Shown piece after piece: positions 1 through 7,187 of a stretch of DNA of 8,712 nucleotides. How positions within the stretch are numbered: the first letter of the stretch is position 1; every line of letters starts with the position of its first letter. The position numbers were made by a program, and so were the translations under genes. This DNA comes from JAVVSR01 sp964604875 (lineage in GTDB: Bacteria > Bacillota > Clostridia > Christensenellales > CAG-917), in the NCBI GenBank assembly GCA_964604875.1, contig CAZSAC010000052.1:1-8712 (forward strand), in the 5' to 3' direction. The notes beneath the pieces are model-generated. The model was not told where the DNA came from and made no database searches. It saw only the letters and a list, made by a program, of their open reading frames with translations.

Positions 1-30
1 TTTTTAATAAAAAAGACGCAAAAATTTAAA

Positions 31-57
31 CAAATGCCAATTTTAAGCGTGCATTTG
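31..57. repeat. Inverted repeat CAAATGC/GCATTTG
   Basis: CAAATGC (31-37) and GCATTTG (51-57) are perfect inverted complements separated by 13 bases. Read on the minus strand the hairpin is followed by an interrupted T-rich stretch, so it could be a weak terminator for a minus-strand transcript. It could also be an upstream protein-binding site for the RND promoter, or chance in AT-rich DNA. Only the symmetry is directly seen. Confidence 0.3.
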
Positions 58-96
58 AAAAATTGTTTGAAACCTAGCAATTATAGTTAAAATTTA

Positions 97-125
97 TTGA
101 CAGATAAGGGAACATTTGATAAACT
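97..125 (+). promoter_or_regulatory. SigA-type promoter for the RND gene
   Basis: A perfect -35 hexamer TTGACA (97-102) is followed after 17 bases by TAAACT (120-125), four of six matches to TATAAT. Transcription would start near 132 and leave a leader of about 54 bases before the RND start codon. The promoter is the best candidate in the 185-base upstream region. The weak -10 and the palindrome lying on it suggest a controlled promoter. Confidence 0.7.
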
Positions 126-131
126 TATCAA
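116..131. promoter_or_regulatory. Palindromic operator-like site on the RND -10
   Basis: TTGATAA-AC-TTATCAA is a perfect 7+7 inverted repeat with a two-base spacer, centred on the proposed -10 hexamer (120-125). Dimeric regulators of the MarR or TetR families typically bind such short palindromes over the -10 of drug-exporter genes, where binding blocks RNA polymerase. The regulator itself is not in the window. The identification as an operator is inference from position and symmetry. Confidence 0.5.
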
Positions 132-185
132 TAAAATAAAAGGGATATATTTGCAAATAAAGCATTTAAATTTTAGAGGTAATAT

Positions 186-3100
186 ATGTTGACAAGTTAC
201 AGCGTAAAGAAACCATGGTCATTAATCGTTATAATGATTATTGTAATCATATTGGGTGTTATATCTTACGTTAATACTCCAGTAGATTTGTTGCCAAACG
301 TGAATCTGCCTTACGTGGCGGTTGCCACAGTTAAAGTAGGGGCGTCTCCTGAGGCTATTGAGCGTGACATTACTACGCCTACTGAAGAGGCGTTGATGAC
401 TGTCGGAGGGATAAAGAACGTCACGTCGATGTCGATGGAGCATTTTTCCATAATTATTTTGGAATTTGAAAGCACTGTTAATATTGATAACGTTGTTGTA
501 GACGTGCGTGAAAGTTTGAATATGATGTCGGCGAGTTCGCAAATTCAGGATACGGCATCTATGGCGACTGAGGGCATTTCAACCGGAGAAGATTTTTCGT
601 CGATGCTTGGCGATATGCAAACCGAGCCGATGATTATTAAGATGAACCCTTCTATGATGCCCGTTATGATGTTGTCTATGGGTTATGAAGGCGCGTCCGC
701 CAATGAATCTTCTGCGGCGATGAAAAAATTGATAACAAAAATCGAAGGCGTTGAGGGTGTAGCATCGGTTACCGCGCAAGGTCTTGTTCAAGATTTAATC
801 CTTATGCAATTATCAGGGGATAATTTGCTTTCGGTTATGCTCCCCAGCTTGGCCACTGTAGCGGGGAACGTAAATTTGGGCGCAGTAAACGAAAGTGATA
901 TAAATGCTTTATCCGGCGCAGTTTCGCAAATTCTTACTCCACAGCTTTTAAGCACAATGCTTTTTGCTCAAAACATTAGTATGCCTATAGGTACTGTTAC
1001 CGCCGAAGACGGCTTGTCTTATTTTGTAAAAGTGGGCGGCGAAAGCTATGAAAGCGCGCAAGATTTAAAAGACGTTCCGATTATTTCCATCAATTTAGAG
1101 CCCTATATTACGAAAATTAAAAGCAGTCCGCTTTTTGCCCAAAGCAAGCTTTCTATGGAAGATTTGGGTGAATATATCTCTTCGCTGACAAACGGAATCG
1201 AGGGCACGGAAAACCTTGCGTTGAATATGATAAATATGCTTGTTACGGCGGAGTTGCCTGAGGAAATTAAATCAATTCTAACCGTTACCGACGTTGACAA
1301 GGAAGCTACAAACGGAAAGTATATTAAAAAAGATGGAAAATACGTGGTTTACGACCCGGATAAGGCGACGCACGTCGGGCAAACGCGTTATAATGCGCCG
1401 AATATAAAATTTAATGATGTAATCTTTAATATGTTCTTTGGAGAAAACGGCATCATCGAAAAGGATTTGAGCGCGCAAAACTATGTCGCTACCCTAACTT
1501 TGGGCGCAATAACAAATATGTTCGAGCTGGATACCAGCGGAGACGTTTTGACGTCCTTAAACGGCGAAAGCACTGTTTCCCTGACAATTATGAAACAAAC
1601 TAACGCCGCTACGACCGACGTAAGCAAAGGCGTATTGAAAGTTTTGGATAACGAGAAAAAACAAGACGGAAACTTCTTCTATGTTTCAATGTTCGACCAA
1701 GGCTTTTATATAAACGAAATCGTAACCAGCGCGCTGTCAAATATGTTGGTTGGCGGATTGCTTGCTATTGCAATTTTGTTCCTGTTCTTAAAGCGGATTA
1801 AGCCTACGTTTGTCGTGGGTATTTCCATCGCTATCAGCGTAGTTTTGACTTTTGTGCTGATGTATTTTTCGGGGATAACCTTAAACGTCGTATCTATGGG
1901 CGGACTTGCGCTCGGCGTAGGTATGTTGGTGGATAACTCTATTGTAGTAATAGAAAATATTTACAGGCAAAAGCGGTTGGGCAAAGACCCCAAGCAAGCC
2001 GCGATTGACGGAACAAAACAAATTTTAGGCGCAATAGTTTCGTCTACAATAACGACGGTTATTATATTCGTTCCGATTTTCTTTGTTCAAGGCTTAGTTA
2101 AAGAAATATTTAAGGATATGGCGTTAACAATCACCTATTCGTTGTTGGCTAGCTTGCTGTTTTCTATAACGCTTGTGCCTACTGCCGCAACAACTATTTT
2201 GAAAAACGACCAAGAAAAACCCGCAAAATATTTTGATAAATTCCGTAACTTCTATACAAGGTGCTTGTCTTTCACACTTAATAAGAGATGGATTACAGCC
2301 GTAGTTGCGGTAGTGCTTTTGGCGGGTAGCGTGCTATGCGCGGCATTTATGCCTAGAGAGCTATTCCCAATGCAAAGTTCGGGCTACCTAACGGCAACTT
2401 TGGAAATCAACGTTGACAAGATTCCCGAAGGCAAAACCCTAGATGAAGTGATGCTGGAAACTATCGACCATTGTAATGATGTTTTGTTACCAAACGGTCA
2501 ACCTTTGGATTATATAAGTTACGTTAATATTTCACAATCCACCGATTTATTAAGCTCAATGGCAGGTTTAAGTATGGGAACGGGCGGAAACTCGCTTTCT
2601 GTCAGCGTATTAAAGAATACGAAAACCAAGCTTTCCGATAAGGAAATTGCCGTAAAATTAAACGATATTTTAAAGAGTGAAGACGGGCTTTATAATATAG
2701 ACGTTTCTGCGCAGGAAGATATGGCTAATATCGGCGCGTTGTTGGGCGACGCAGTATCGGTATATGTATATTGCGAGGATTTGGATAAGCTGCAAGACGT
2801 TGTGAAACAAGCCACAAAAATCGCCAATGAAGTTGAAGGCGTAAAAGAAGCGTCAAGCTCTTTGGATAAATTGCAATTAGAATATAAGCTTGTTGTCGAC
2901 CGCAAAAAGGCAAGTAAATACGGCTTAACCGTTGCGCAAGTTATGCTTGCAACAAACAATGCGCTTGTCAGCAAAGGTAAAACCACGTCGGTTCAATTTG
3001 CAGGCGATTATGAGCCAACGTCGTTGGTATTCTATCCCTCCGATTATATTGTTTTGGAGTGGGTTAAAACGTATGACGCAGATAACAATTACGTCAAGGT

Positions 3101-4382
3101 ATACACCGATAAAGACGGAAGCTACTATGTGCTCAATTCATCGGCGGAGGCTGTTGAATATAAAGCCAAAAATAACAGTTTCGTATCGGTACCGTCAGGC
3201 GGAAAAATCCCCGTTATGATGGATAAAATCACAGGTATCGACGCTATGACGTTTAGTTACACAACAACAGGCGACACGGTGGTAGAATTTGAAACAGGCA
3301 ACGTTGTAAAATATTTTTATTCGGCGCTTCCAAAAGACAATTTCGACTTTACGACTTGCGTAATATCCAATAATCTGAGTTCCCTCGGTATGGATATGAA
3401 CTTAAGCGGATTGGTTGGCGTTGAAGAAATTGAGCTTTGGAAAGTTCTTGATGACAGTTGCTTTATTAAAGACGCGAACGGAGATACTATTTGGGTAGAC
3501 GCAAATGGTAATGTGGTTGACGAAAGCGCCGTAGGCGCAAGACCGCAAGGCATTATTAAAACTCCCGGCTACTTCTCTGTTGACCACGTAAACGGCAAAC
3601 GCTATATTGCAATAACCGGTACGCTTGAAGACGGGTATGATATTGACTCTGTTTCAAACTCAATTAAAAAGCGGTTTGACAGCGAAATTAACTTTGCCGC
3701 GTATGACTCCTCTTACGATTTCCAAGGACAAATGATGTTAATCACGGAAACCTTTAATACCGTCTATTTGGTGTTAGGGTTGGGCGTTGTGCTTATTTAC
3801 TTGGTAATGGTTGCGCAATTCCAGTCTTTGAAATCGCCGCTTATTGTTATGTTTACTATTCCGCTTGCATTGTCGGGCTGTATATTCAGCCTTGCGATGA
3901 CGGGTATGTCTATTTCGGCTCCCGCATTAATTGGCGCGGTAATTTTGGTGGGTATTATTGTAAACAACGGTATAGTTTTCGTTGACTATGCAAACCAGAT
4001 GGTAGAGGAAGGTATGGCCGTTAAGGATGCGCTTATAAAGACGGGACACGACCGTTTGCGCCCGATTATGATGACGGCGCTGACAACAATTATTGGTATG
4101 GCAACTATGGCGATGGATACGACTTCGGCAGGCGCAATGATAAGACCTATGGCAATTGCGGCGATGGGCGGTTTGTTTTACGCATCACTGCTGACATTGT
4201 TTGTCGTGCCTGTAATGTATAGCTTCCTAAACGCTCATAGAGATAATCGAAGCTTCAAGAAAAATCCGCCGAAGGCATATCCGTCAGACTTCACCAAAGA
4301 GGATATTGAGGCATACGAAAGCTCGAAAACTGTTGTAATTACGCAGGAAGAAGGGCTTTCGACCGAATCGGTCAAAGAATAA
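186..4382 (+). CDS. RND-superfamily efflux transporter (AcrB/SwrC-like, HAE1-type), oversized
   Basis: This is a proton-driven inner-membrane exporter of the AcrB type, likely for hydrophobic or amphipathic compounds; the substrate cannot be read from sequence. The start is ATG with AGAGG six bases upstream. Twelve helices fit the RND plan: TM1 about 11-30, TM2 516-535, TM4 with the GMLVDNS motif (D583, N584), TM7 702-721, TM8 1190-1210, TM10 with VNNG (N1260), then TM11-12 and a short charged cytoplasmic tail. The protein is 1398 aa against about 1050 for AcrB. The surplus lies in the two outer loops (about 32-515 and 723-1189, each 150-180 residues longer than usual). Three short Lys/Asp-Gly hairpin-like motifs occur there (378-395, 969-992, 1084-1113), and residues 140-165 hold nine Met. 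Only one of the AcrB Asp pair is kept and the TM10 Lys is Asn, a variant known in many RND proteins. No membrane-fusion partner is in the window, and a terminator follows, so the gene seems monocistronic here. Confidence 0.93.
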   Translation: MLTSYSVKKPWSLIVIMIIVIILGVISYVNTPVDLLPNVNLPYVAVATVKVGASPEAIERDITTPTEEALMTVGGIKNVTSMSMEHFSIIILEFESTVNIDNVVVDVRESLNMMSASSQIQDTASMATEGISTGEDFSSMLGDMQTEPMIIKMNPSMMPVMMLSMGYEGASANESSAAMKKLITKIEGVEGVASVTAQGLVQDLILMQLSGDNLLSVMLPSLATVAGNVNLGAVNESDINALSGAVSQILTPQLLSTMLFAQNISMPIGTVTAEDGLSYFVKVGGESYESAQDLKDVPIISINLEPYITKIKSSPLFAQSKLSMEDLGEYISSLTNGIEGTENLALNMINMLVTAELPEEIKSILTVTDVDKEATNGKYIKKDGKYVVYDPDKATHVGQTRYNAPNIKFNDVIFNMFFGENGIIEKDLSAQNYVATLTLGAITNMFELDTSGDVLTSLNGESTVSLTIMKQTNAATTDVSKGVLKVLDNEKKQDGNFFYVSMFDQGFYINEIVTSALSNMLVGGLLAIAILFLFLKRIKPTFVVGISIAISVVLTFVLMYFSGITLNVVSMGGLALGVGMLVDNSIVVIENIYRQKRLGKDPKQAAIDGTKQILGAIVSSTITTVIIFVPIFFVQGLVKEIFKDMALTITYSLLASLLFSITLVPTAATTILKNDQEKPAKYFDKFRNFYTRCLSFTLNKRWITAVVAVVLLAGSVLCAAFMPRELFPMQSSGYLTATLEINVDKIPEGKTLDEVMLETIDHCNDVLLPNGQPLDYISYVNISQSTDLLSSMAGLSMGTGGNSLSVSVLKNTKTKLSDKEIAVKLNDILKSEDGLYNIDVSAQEDMANIGALLGDAVSVYVYCEDLDKLQDVVKQATKIANEVEGVKEASSSLDKLQLEYKLVVDRKKASKYGLTVAQVMLATNNALVSKGKTTSVQFAGDYEPTSLVFYPSDYIVLEWVKTYDADNNYVKVYTDKDGSYYVLNSSAEAVEYKAKNNSFVSVPSGGKIPVMMDKITGIDAMTFSYTTTGDTVVEFETGNVVKYFYSALPKDNFDFTTCVISNNLSSLGMDMNLSGLVGVEEIELWKVLDDSCFIKDANGDTIWVDANGNVVDESAVGARPQGIIKTPGYFSVDHVNGKRYIAITGTLEDGYDIDSVSNSIKKRFDSEINFAAYDSSYDFQGQMMLITETFNTVYLVLGLGVVLIYLVMVAQFQSLKSPLIVMFTIPLALSGCIFSLAMTGMSISAPALIGAVILVGIIVNNGIVFVDYANQMVEEGMAVKDALIKTGHDRLRPIMMTALTTIIGMATMAMDTTSAGAMIRPMAIAAMGGLFYASLLTLFVVPVMYSFLNAHRDNRSFKKNPPKAYPSDFTKEDIEAYESSKTVVITQEEGLSTESVKE

Positions 4383-4408
4383 TTTTGTTCCAATCAAACA
4401 TCGTTTTT

Positions 4409-4442
4409 AGAAGGCAAACCAAAAACGGTTTGTCTTCTTTTT
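4409..4442 (+). terminator. Rho-independent terminator after the RND gene
   Basis: A 12-bp stem is formed by 4409-4420 (AGAAGGCAAACC) and 4427-4438 (GGTTTGTCTTCT) with one G-U pair and a six-base AAAAAC loop. It is followed by a T-rich tail. It lies 27 bases after the RND stop codon and separates that gene from the next operon. Confidence 0.9.
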
Positions 4443-4452
4443 AACTTTTTTG

Positions 4453-4482
4453 TTGACGGAAGCTTCGAGGGAGTTTTATACT
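4453..4482 (+). promoter_or_regulatory. SigA-type promoter of the MFS-MGMT-ADP-ribosylhydrolase operon
   Basis: TTGACG (4453-4458) and TATACT (4477-4482) each match the consensus at five of six positions and are 18 bases apart. The predicted transcript starts near 4489, giving a leader of only about 18 bases before the MFS start codon at 4507. The promoter covers the TTG at 4450, so that TTG cannot be the start. Confidence 0.75.
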
Positions 4483-4494
4483 GATTATATAGAT

Positions 4495-4500
4495 AAGGAG
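4495..4500 (+). promoter_or_regulatory. Ribosome binding site AAGGAG fixing the MFS start
   Basis: AAGGAG ends six bases before ATG 4507. No comparable site precedes the in-frame TTG at 4450. This fixes the MFS protein at 482 aa. Confidence 0.85.
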
Positions 4501-4506
4501 AATATT

Positions 4507-5955
4507 ATGGAAAACAAAAAATTAGGCGGTAAAATGTGGACTTCCATAATTCTATTCGGCTTGATAGGTCAAGTTGCGTGGATTGTGGAAAATATGTATT
4601 TCAACGTTTTCATCGATAGAATGATTACTCCCAACCCTACTGCCATTTGGATTATGGTCGCAGCCAGCGCCATTGTTGCAACTTTTTCAACTTTGGTTGC
4701 AGGTACTTGGTCGGACAAGGTGGGAATGCGCAGAAAGTTTATGTCCTATGGTTATATACTTTGGGGCTTGATTATAATGTCGTTTTCGCTTATAAGTGTG
4801 GAAAATACGCAAAAGCTTTTTTCGGCGGCGCAAGCCCCTGCGATAGTTATTACCACGGCGATAGTTGTTGTTATGGACTGCGTTATGACGTACGTCGGCT
4901 CCACGGCAAACGACGCCGCTTTCAACGCGTGGGTTACGGATAACACCACAGAGTCCAATCGAGGCAAGGTCGAGGGAGTTTTGGCGATTATGCCACTTTT
5001 GGCGATGGCGGCGGTTTTCGGCGGGCTTGACTGGATGACGCAGGATACTTTTAAATATTTTAACCCCGAACTAAATCAATGGATTGAACAAGTGGGCTCT
5101 ATTGCGGGCGGACAAGTAGTTAAGCACGGCAACTGGGTTTTGTTTTTCTGTATTTTGGGCGGAGTTGTAATTGCGGTTGGTTTGTTGGGACTTCTTTTAA
5201 TAAAGGATTCCGCCGAGCTAAAACCGAATTTACAGGCGAATTTTAAAGATATGTTTTACGGGTTTAGAAAGCAGGTTGTTAAAAGGAATAAAAACCTATA
5301 CTTCACCTATATTGCTATGGCGGTAATAGGGATTGCAAACAATGCGTATCTTCCTTATATTATTTTGTACGTTGACAGAACGTTAGGCTATACCAACTAC
5401 ATTATTCCCGTTGGCGCAATAATCGTTCTTGCGGCAATCGGAAGCGTAATTTTTGGGATATTTATGGATAAATCCAAAGACAGAAGAATTTTTATGATTC
5501 CGTTGGTTATATTATACTCTGTCGGGGCGGTACTTATGGTCATTATGAGCCCGTTGGTATTCGGAGCGGTACAAGTGCCGATGATATTGCTGGGGTTAGC
5601 CGGGTTTGTGTTGATGGGCGCAAATTTATGCCTAGCGGCAGTATTGACCGCAACAGTCAGAGACCTAACTCCGCCGGATACGGTGGGAATGTTCCAAGGC
5701 GTAAGAATGTTTTTCTGGGTGCTGTTGCCAATGGTTATAGGACCGTTGATTACGGTAATAATCAACGTTGACAGTCCCGTATTATACATAGATTACTACG
5801 GCGCGCAGGTTCGGGAATATACGCCATATATGTTCCTTGTAGCGGCAATAATAGGGATATTTGCAATAATACCTATTCTGTTTTTGAAAAAAGCGCCGAT
5901 TGAGGCTATGGCTCCGTTTGCAGAAAAAAACATCAATGAGGAAACATTGCCATAA
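4507..5955 (+). CDS. MFS transporter, GPH/SLC45-like, substrate unknown
   Basis: This is a polytopic secondary transporter of the major facilitator superfamily, 482 aa, with about 12 hydrophobic segments. The diagnostic loop 2-3 motif A is clear (GTWSDKVGMRRKF, residues 66-78), with a degenerate second copy in the C-terminal half (GIFMDKSKDRR, 317-327). The segment DNTTESNRGKVEG and the overall look resemble the glycoside-pentoside-hexuronide symporters and the SLC45-like group, so a sugar, glycoside or nucleoside-type substrate is possible. No residue pattern defines it. The gene has its own promoter and a strong ribosome site. Its TAA is directly followed, in the same frame, by the ATG of the MGMT-like gene, so the two are surely co-transcribed and probably translationally coupled. 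No truncation or frameshift is visible. Confidence 0.88.
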   Translation: MENKKLGGKMWTSIILFGLIGQVAWIVENMYFNVFIDRMITPNPTAIWIMVAASAIVATFSTLVAGTWSDKVGMRRKFMSYGYILWGLIIMSFSLISVENTQKLFSAAQAPAIVITTAIVVVMDCVMTYVGSTANDAAFNAWVTDNTTESNRGKVEGVLAIMPLLAMAAVFGGLDWMTQDTFKYFNPELNQWIEQVGSIAGGQVVKHGNWVLFFCILGGVVIAVGLLGLLLIKDSAELKPNLQANFKDMFYGFRKQVVKRNKNLYFTYIAMAVIGIANNAYLPYIILYVDRTLGYTNYIIPVGAIIVLAAIGSVIFGIFMDKSKDRRIFMIPLVILYSVGAVLMVIMSPLVFGAVQVPMILLGLAGFVLMGANLCLAAVLTATVRDLTPPDTVGMFQGVRMFFWVLLPMVIGPLITVIINVDSPVLYIDYYGAQVREYTPYMFLVAAIIGIFAIIPILFLKKAPIEAMAPFAEKNINEETLP

Positions 5956-6279
5956 ATGGATAAATACGGTCACGAAAGCTTTTACGACGAGGTATATCGT
6001 CAGGTTGTAAAAATCCCCAAGGGAAAAGTTGCCACCTACGGGCAAATAGCTTGTATGTGCGGTAGCCCTAAGGCTTCTCGGGCGGTGGGTTATGCGTTGC
6101 ACTTTAACCCAAGCCCTGACAAAATACCTTGCTTTCGTGTGGTAAACCGCTTTGGGCAACTGTCGGCAAAATTTGCATTTGGCGGAATAGAGGCGCATAA
6201 GGCAAAGCTGATTGCGGACGGCGTAGAGGTTTTTGAAAACTATTCGGTTGATTTAGATAAATATTTATGGAGAGGCTGA
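5956..6279 (+). CDS. MGMT/ATL-family DNA-binding protein with PCFR active-site motif
   Basis: This 107-aa protein consists of only the C-terminal DNA-binding domain of O6-alkylguanine-DNA alkyltransferases. Recognisable parts are GKVATYGQIA (23-32, with the conserved Tyr28), the helix-turn-helix segment ending ASRAVGYAL (Arg42 in the place of the base-replacing arginine finger), and IPCFRVVN (57-64) with Cys59. In true MGMT enzymes the motif is PCHR and His helps activate the Cys. In alkyltransferase-like (ATL) proteins Cys is replaced, often by Trp. Here Cys remains but His is Phe60, so methyl transfer cannot be assumed; damage recognition or a slow transfer are both possible. The start directly abuts the MFS stop. 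A GAGGA at 5938-5942 is 13 bases away, too far to be ideal, so expression probably relies on reinitiation after the MFS. The next gene overlaps its stop by one base. Confidence 0.85.
   Translation: MDKYGHESFYDEVYRQVVKIPKGKVATYGQIACMCGSPKASRAVGYALHFNPSPDKIPCFRVVNRFGQLSAKFAFGGIEAHKAKLIADGVEVFENYSVDLDKYLWRG
6269..6275 (+). promoter_or_regulatory. Ribosome binding site GGAGAGG inside the MGMT-like gene
   Basis: GGAGAGG lies at the end of the MGMT-like coding region. Its GGAG ends six bases before ATG 6279. It selects 6279 over the in-frame ATG at 6267, which would have this site inside its coding region and no site in front. Confidence 0.75.
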
Positions 6280-7073
6280 TGCTAGGCGCAATAATAGGCG
6301 ACGTTGTCGGCTCCAGATTTGAGTGGAATAACCACAAAAGCAAAGACTTCGTATTTTTAAATTCACAATGCAAGCCAACGGATGATTCGATAATGACGCT
6401 GGCGGTTGCCAAAGCGTTGTTATCTTTTGACGGTGATTATGACAAGCTTTCCCGTTTGGCGGAAAAAAGTATGACAGAAATGGCAATGGCATATCCGAAC
6501 GCAGGATACGGCGGTCGATTTTGGGATTGGTTAAACAGCGAAAGTAAGAAGCCGTATAACAGTTTTGGTAACGGCTCTGCGATGCGTATAAGTCCCGTGG
6601 CGTATTATGCTCACTCTGAAGACGAGCTTAAAAAGCTGTGTTATGCGGTAACGGCGATTTCCCACAATCACCCCGACGGCTTATTGGGCGCTGAAGCGGT
6701 GGCAATGGCGATATATCTTGCCAAAAACGGGAAGAACGCGGAAGAAATAAAAAATATTATAAATGATACATATTATGCCTTAGGCTTTACGCTTGACGAT
6801 ATTCGGGAAGGATACGCCTTTGATGTGAGTTGTAAGGGCTCGGTTCCCGTTGCGCTTGAGGCGTTTTTTGAAAGTGAAAATTTTGAAGATGCGGTAAGAA
6901 ACGCAGTTTCGGTTGGCGGAGATAGTGATACAATCGCGGCGATTACGGGCGCGGTTGCCGAGGCGCACTTTGGCATTCCTGAAAAAATACAAAACCAGAT
7001 TTTACGTTTTTTAGACGAAAAACAAATAGCAATTCTTAAAGAGTTTGATAAGCTTTGCCATAAAGACGTATAA
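6279..7073 (+). CDS. ADP-ribosylglycohydrolase family protein (DraG-like)
   Basis: This cytoplasmic hydrolase (264 aa) belongs to the DraG/ARH family, whose members remove ADP-ribose from proteins, nucleic acids or small molecules using two metal ions. The family landmarks are all present: N-terminal GAIIGDVVGSRFEW (3-16), metal-binding TDDS (34-37), GNGSAMRISPVAY in the middle, SHNHPDG (128-134), and the C-terminal metal-binding GGDSDT (213-218). All the acidic residues expected to bind metal are in place, so it should be active. The start at 6279 gives the classical N-terminus and shares the A of the upstream TGA (TGATG), a sign of translational coupling to the MGMT-like gene. No ADP-ribosyltransferase is in the window, so the target is unknown. 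A generic housekeeping role or removal of ADP-ribose from DNA or RNA are both possible. Confidence 0.92.
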   Translation: MLGAIIGDVVGSRFEWNNHKSKDFVFLNSQCKPTDDSIMTLAVAKALLSFDGDYDKLSRLAEKSMTEMAMAYPNAGYGGRFWDWLNSESKKPYNSFGNGSAMRISPVAYYAHSEDELKKLCYAVTAISHNHPDGLLGAEAVAMAIYLAKNGKNAEEIKNIINDTYYALGFTLDDIREGYAFDVSCKGSVPVALEAFFESENFEDAVRNAVSVGGDSDTIAAITGAVAEAHFGIPEKIQNQILRFLDEKQIAILKEFDKLCHKDV

Positions 7074-7128
7074 AATGACAGCGTTATATTTATTAATGAC
7101 ATTAATTATTTAATTTTCAGGTAAAAAA

Positions 7129-7157
7129 TTGACTTTGAAAATTGTCTGTTATATTAT
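7129..7157 (+). promoter_or_regulatory. SigA-type promoter of the phosphoribosyltransferase gene
   Basis: TTGACT (7129-7134) and TATTAT (7152-7157) each match consensus at five of six positions with the ideal 17-base spacer. Transcription would start near 7164, so the leader to ATG 7188 is about 24 bases. That leader is too short for a purine riboswitch. There is no terminator between the preceding operon and this promoter, so read-through from it is also likely. Confidence 0.82.
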
Positions 7158-7175
7158 TTATAGATGAGTTATTGT

Positions 7176-7180
7176 GGAGG
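7176..7180 (+). promoter_or_regulatory. Ribosome binding site GGAGG fixing the PRT start
   Basis: A perfect GGAGG ends seven bases before ATG 7188. The in-frame ATG at 7164 lies at the predicted transcription start and has no such site, so 7188 is the start. Confidence 0.9.
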
Positions 7181-7187
7181 CATACAA

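Noticed and set aside
4450..4506. In-frame TTG extension of the MFS gene (19 extra residues)
   Set aside because: It lies before or within the promoter hexamers and has no ribosome site; ATG 4507 has AAGGAG at six bases.
5397..5789. 130-codon minus-strand ORF inside the MFS gene
   Set aside because: It is antisense to a conserved coding region, has a low-complexity composition, and has no recognisable domain.
5782..6198. 138-codon minus-strand ORF across the MFS/MGMT junction
   Set aside because: It is a shadow of two well-supported genes, with no domain and no ribosome site that I could see.
6267..6278. ATG 6267 as the ADP-ribosylglycohydrolase start
   Set aside because: It has no ribosome site and adds four non-family residues; 6279 has GGAG at six bases and begins with the family N-terminus.
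7092..7114. ATTAAT repeats and small AT-only inverted repeats upstream of the PRT promoter
   Set aside because: They are made only of A/T words expected by chance in this composition.
7164..7187. ATG 7164 as the phosphoribosyltransferase start
   Set aside because: It sits at the predicted transcription start without a leader; GGAGG precedes ATG 7188.
7074..7187. Purine riboswitch before the phosphoribosyltransferase
   Set aside because: The promoter at 7129-7157 leaves a leader of only about 24 bases and no riboswitch core or hairpin-terminator is present.
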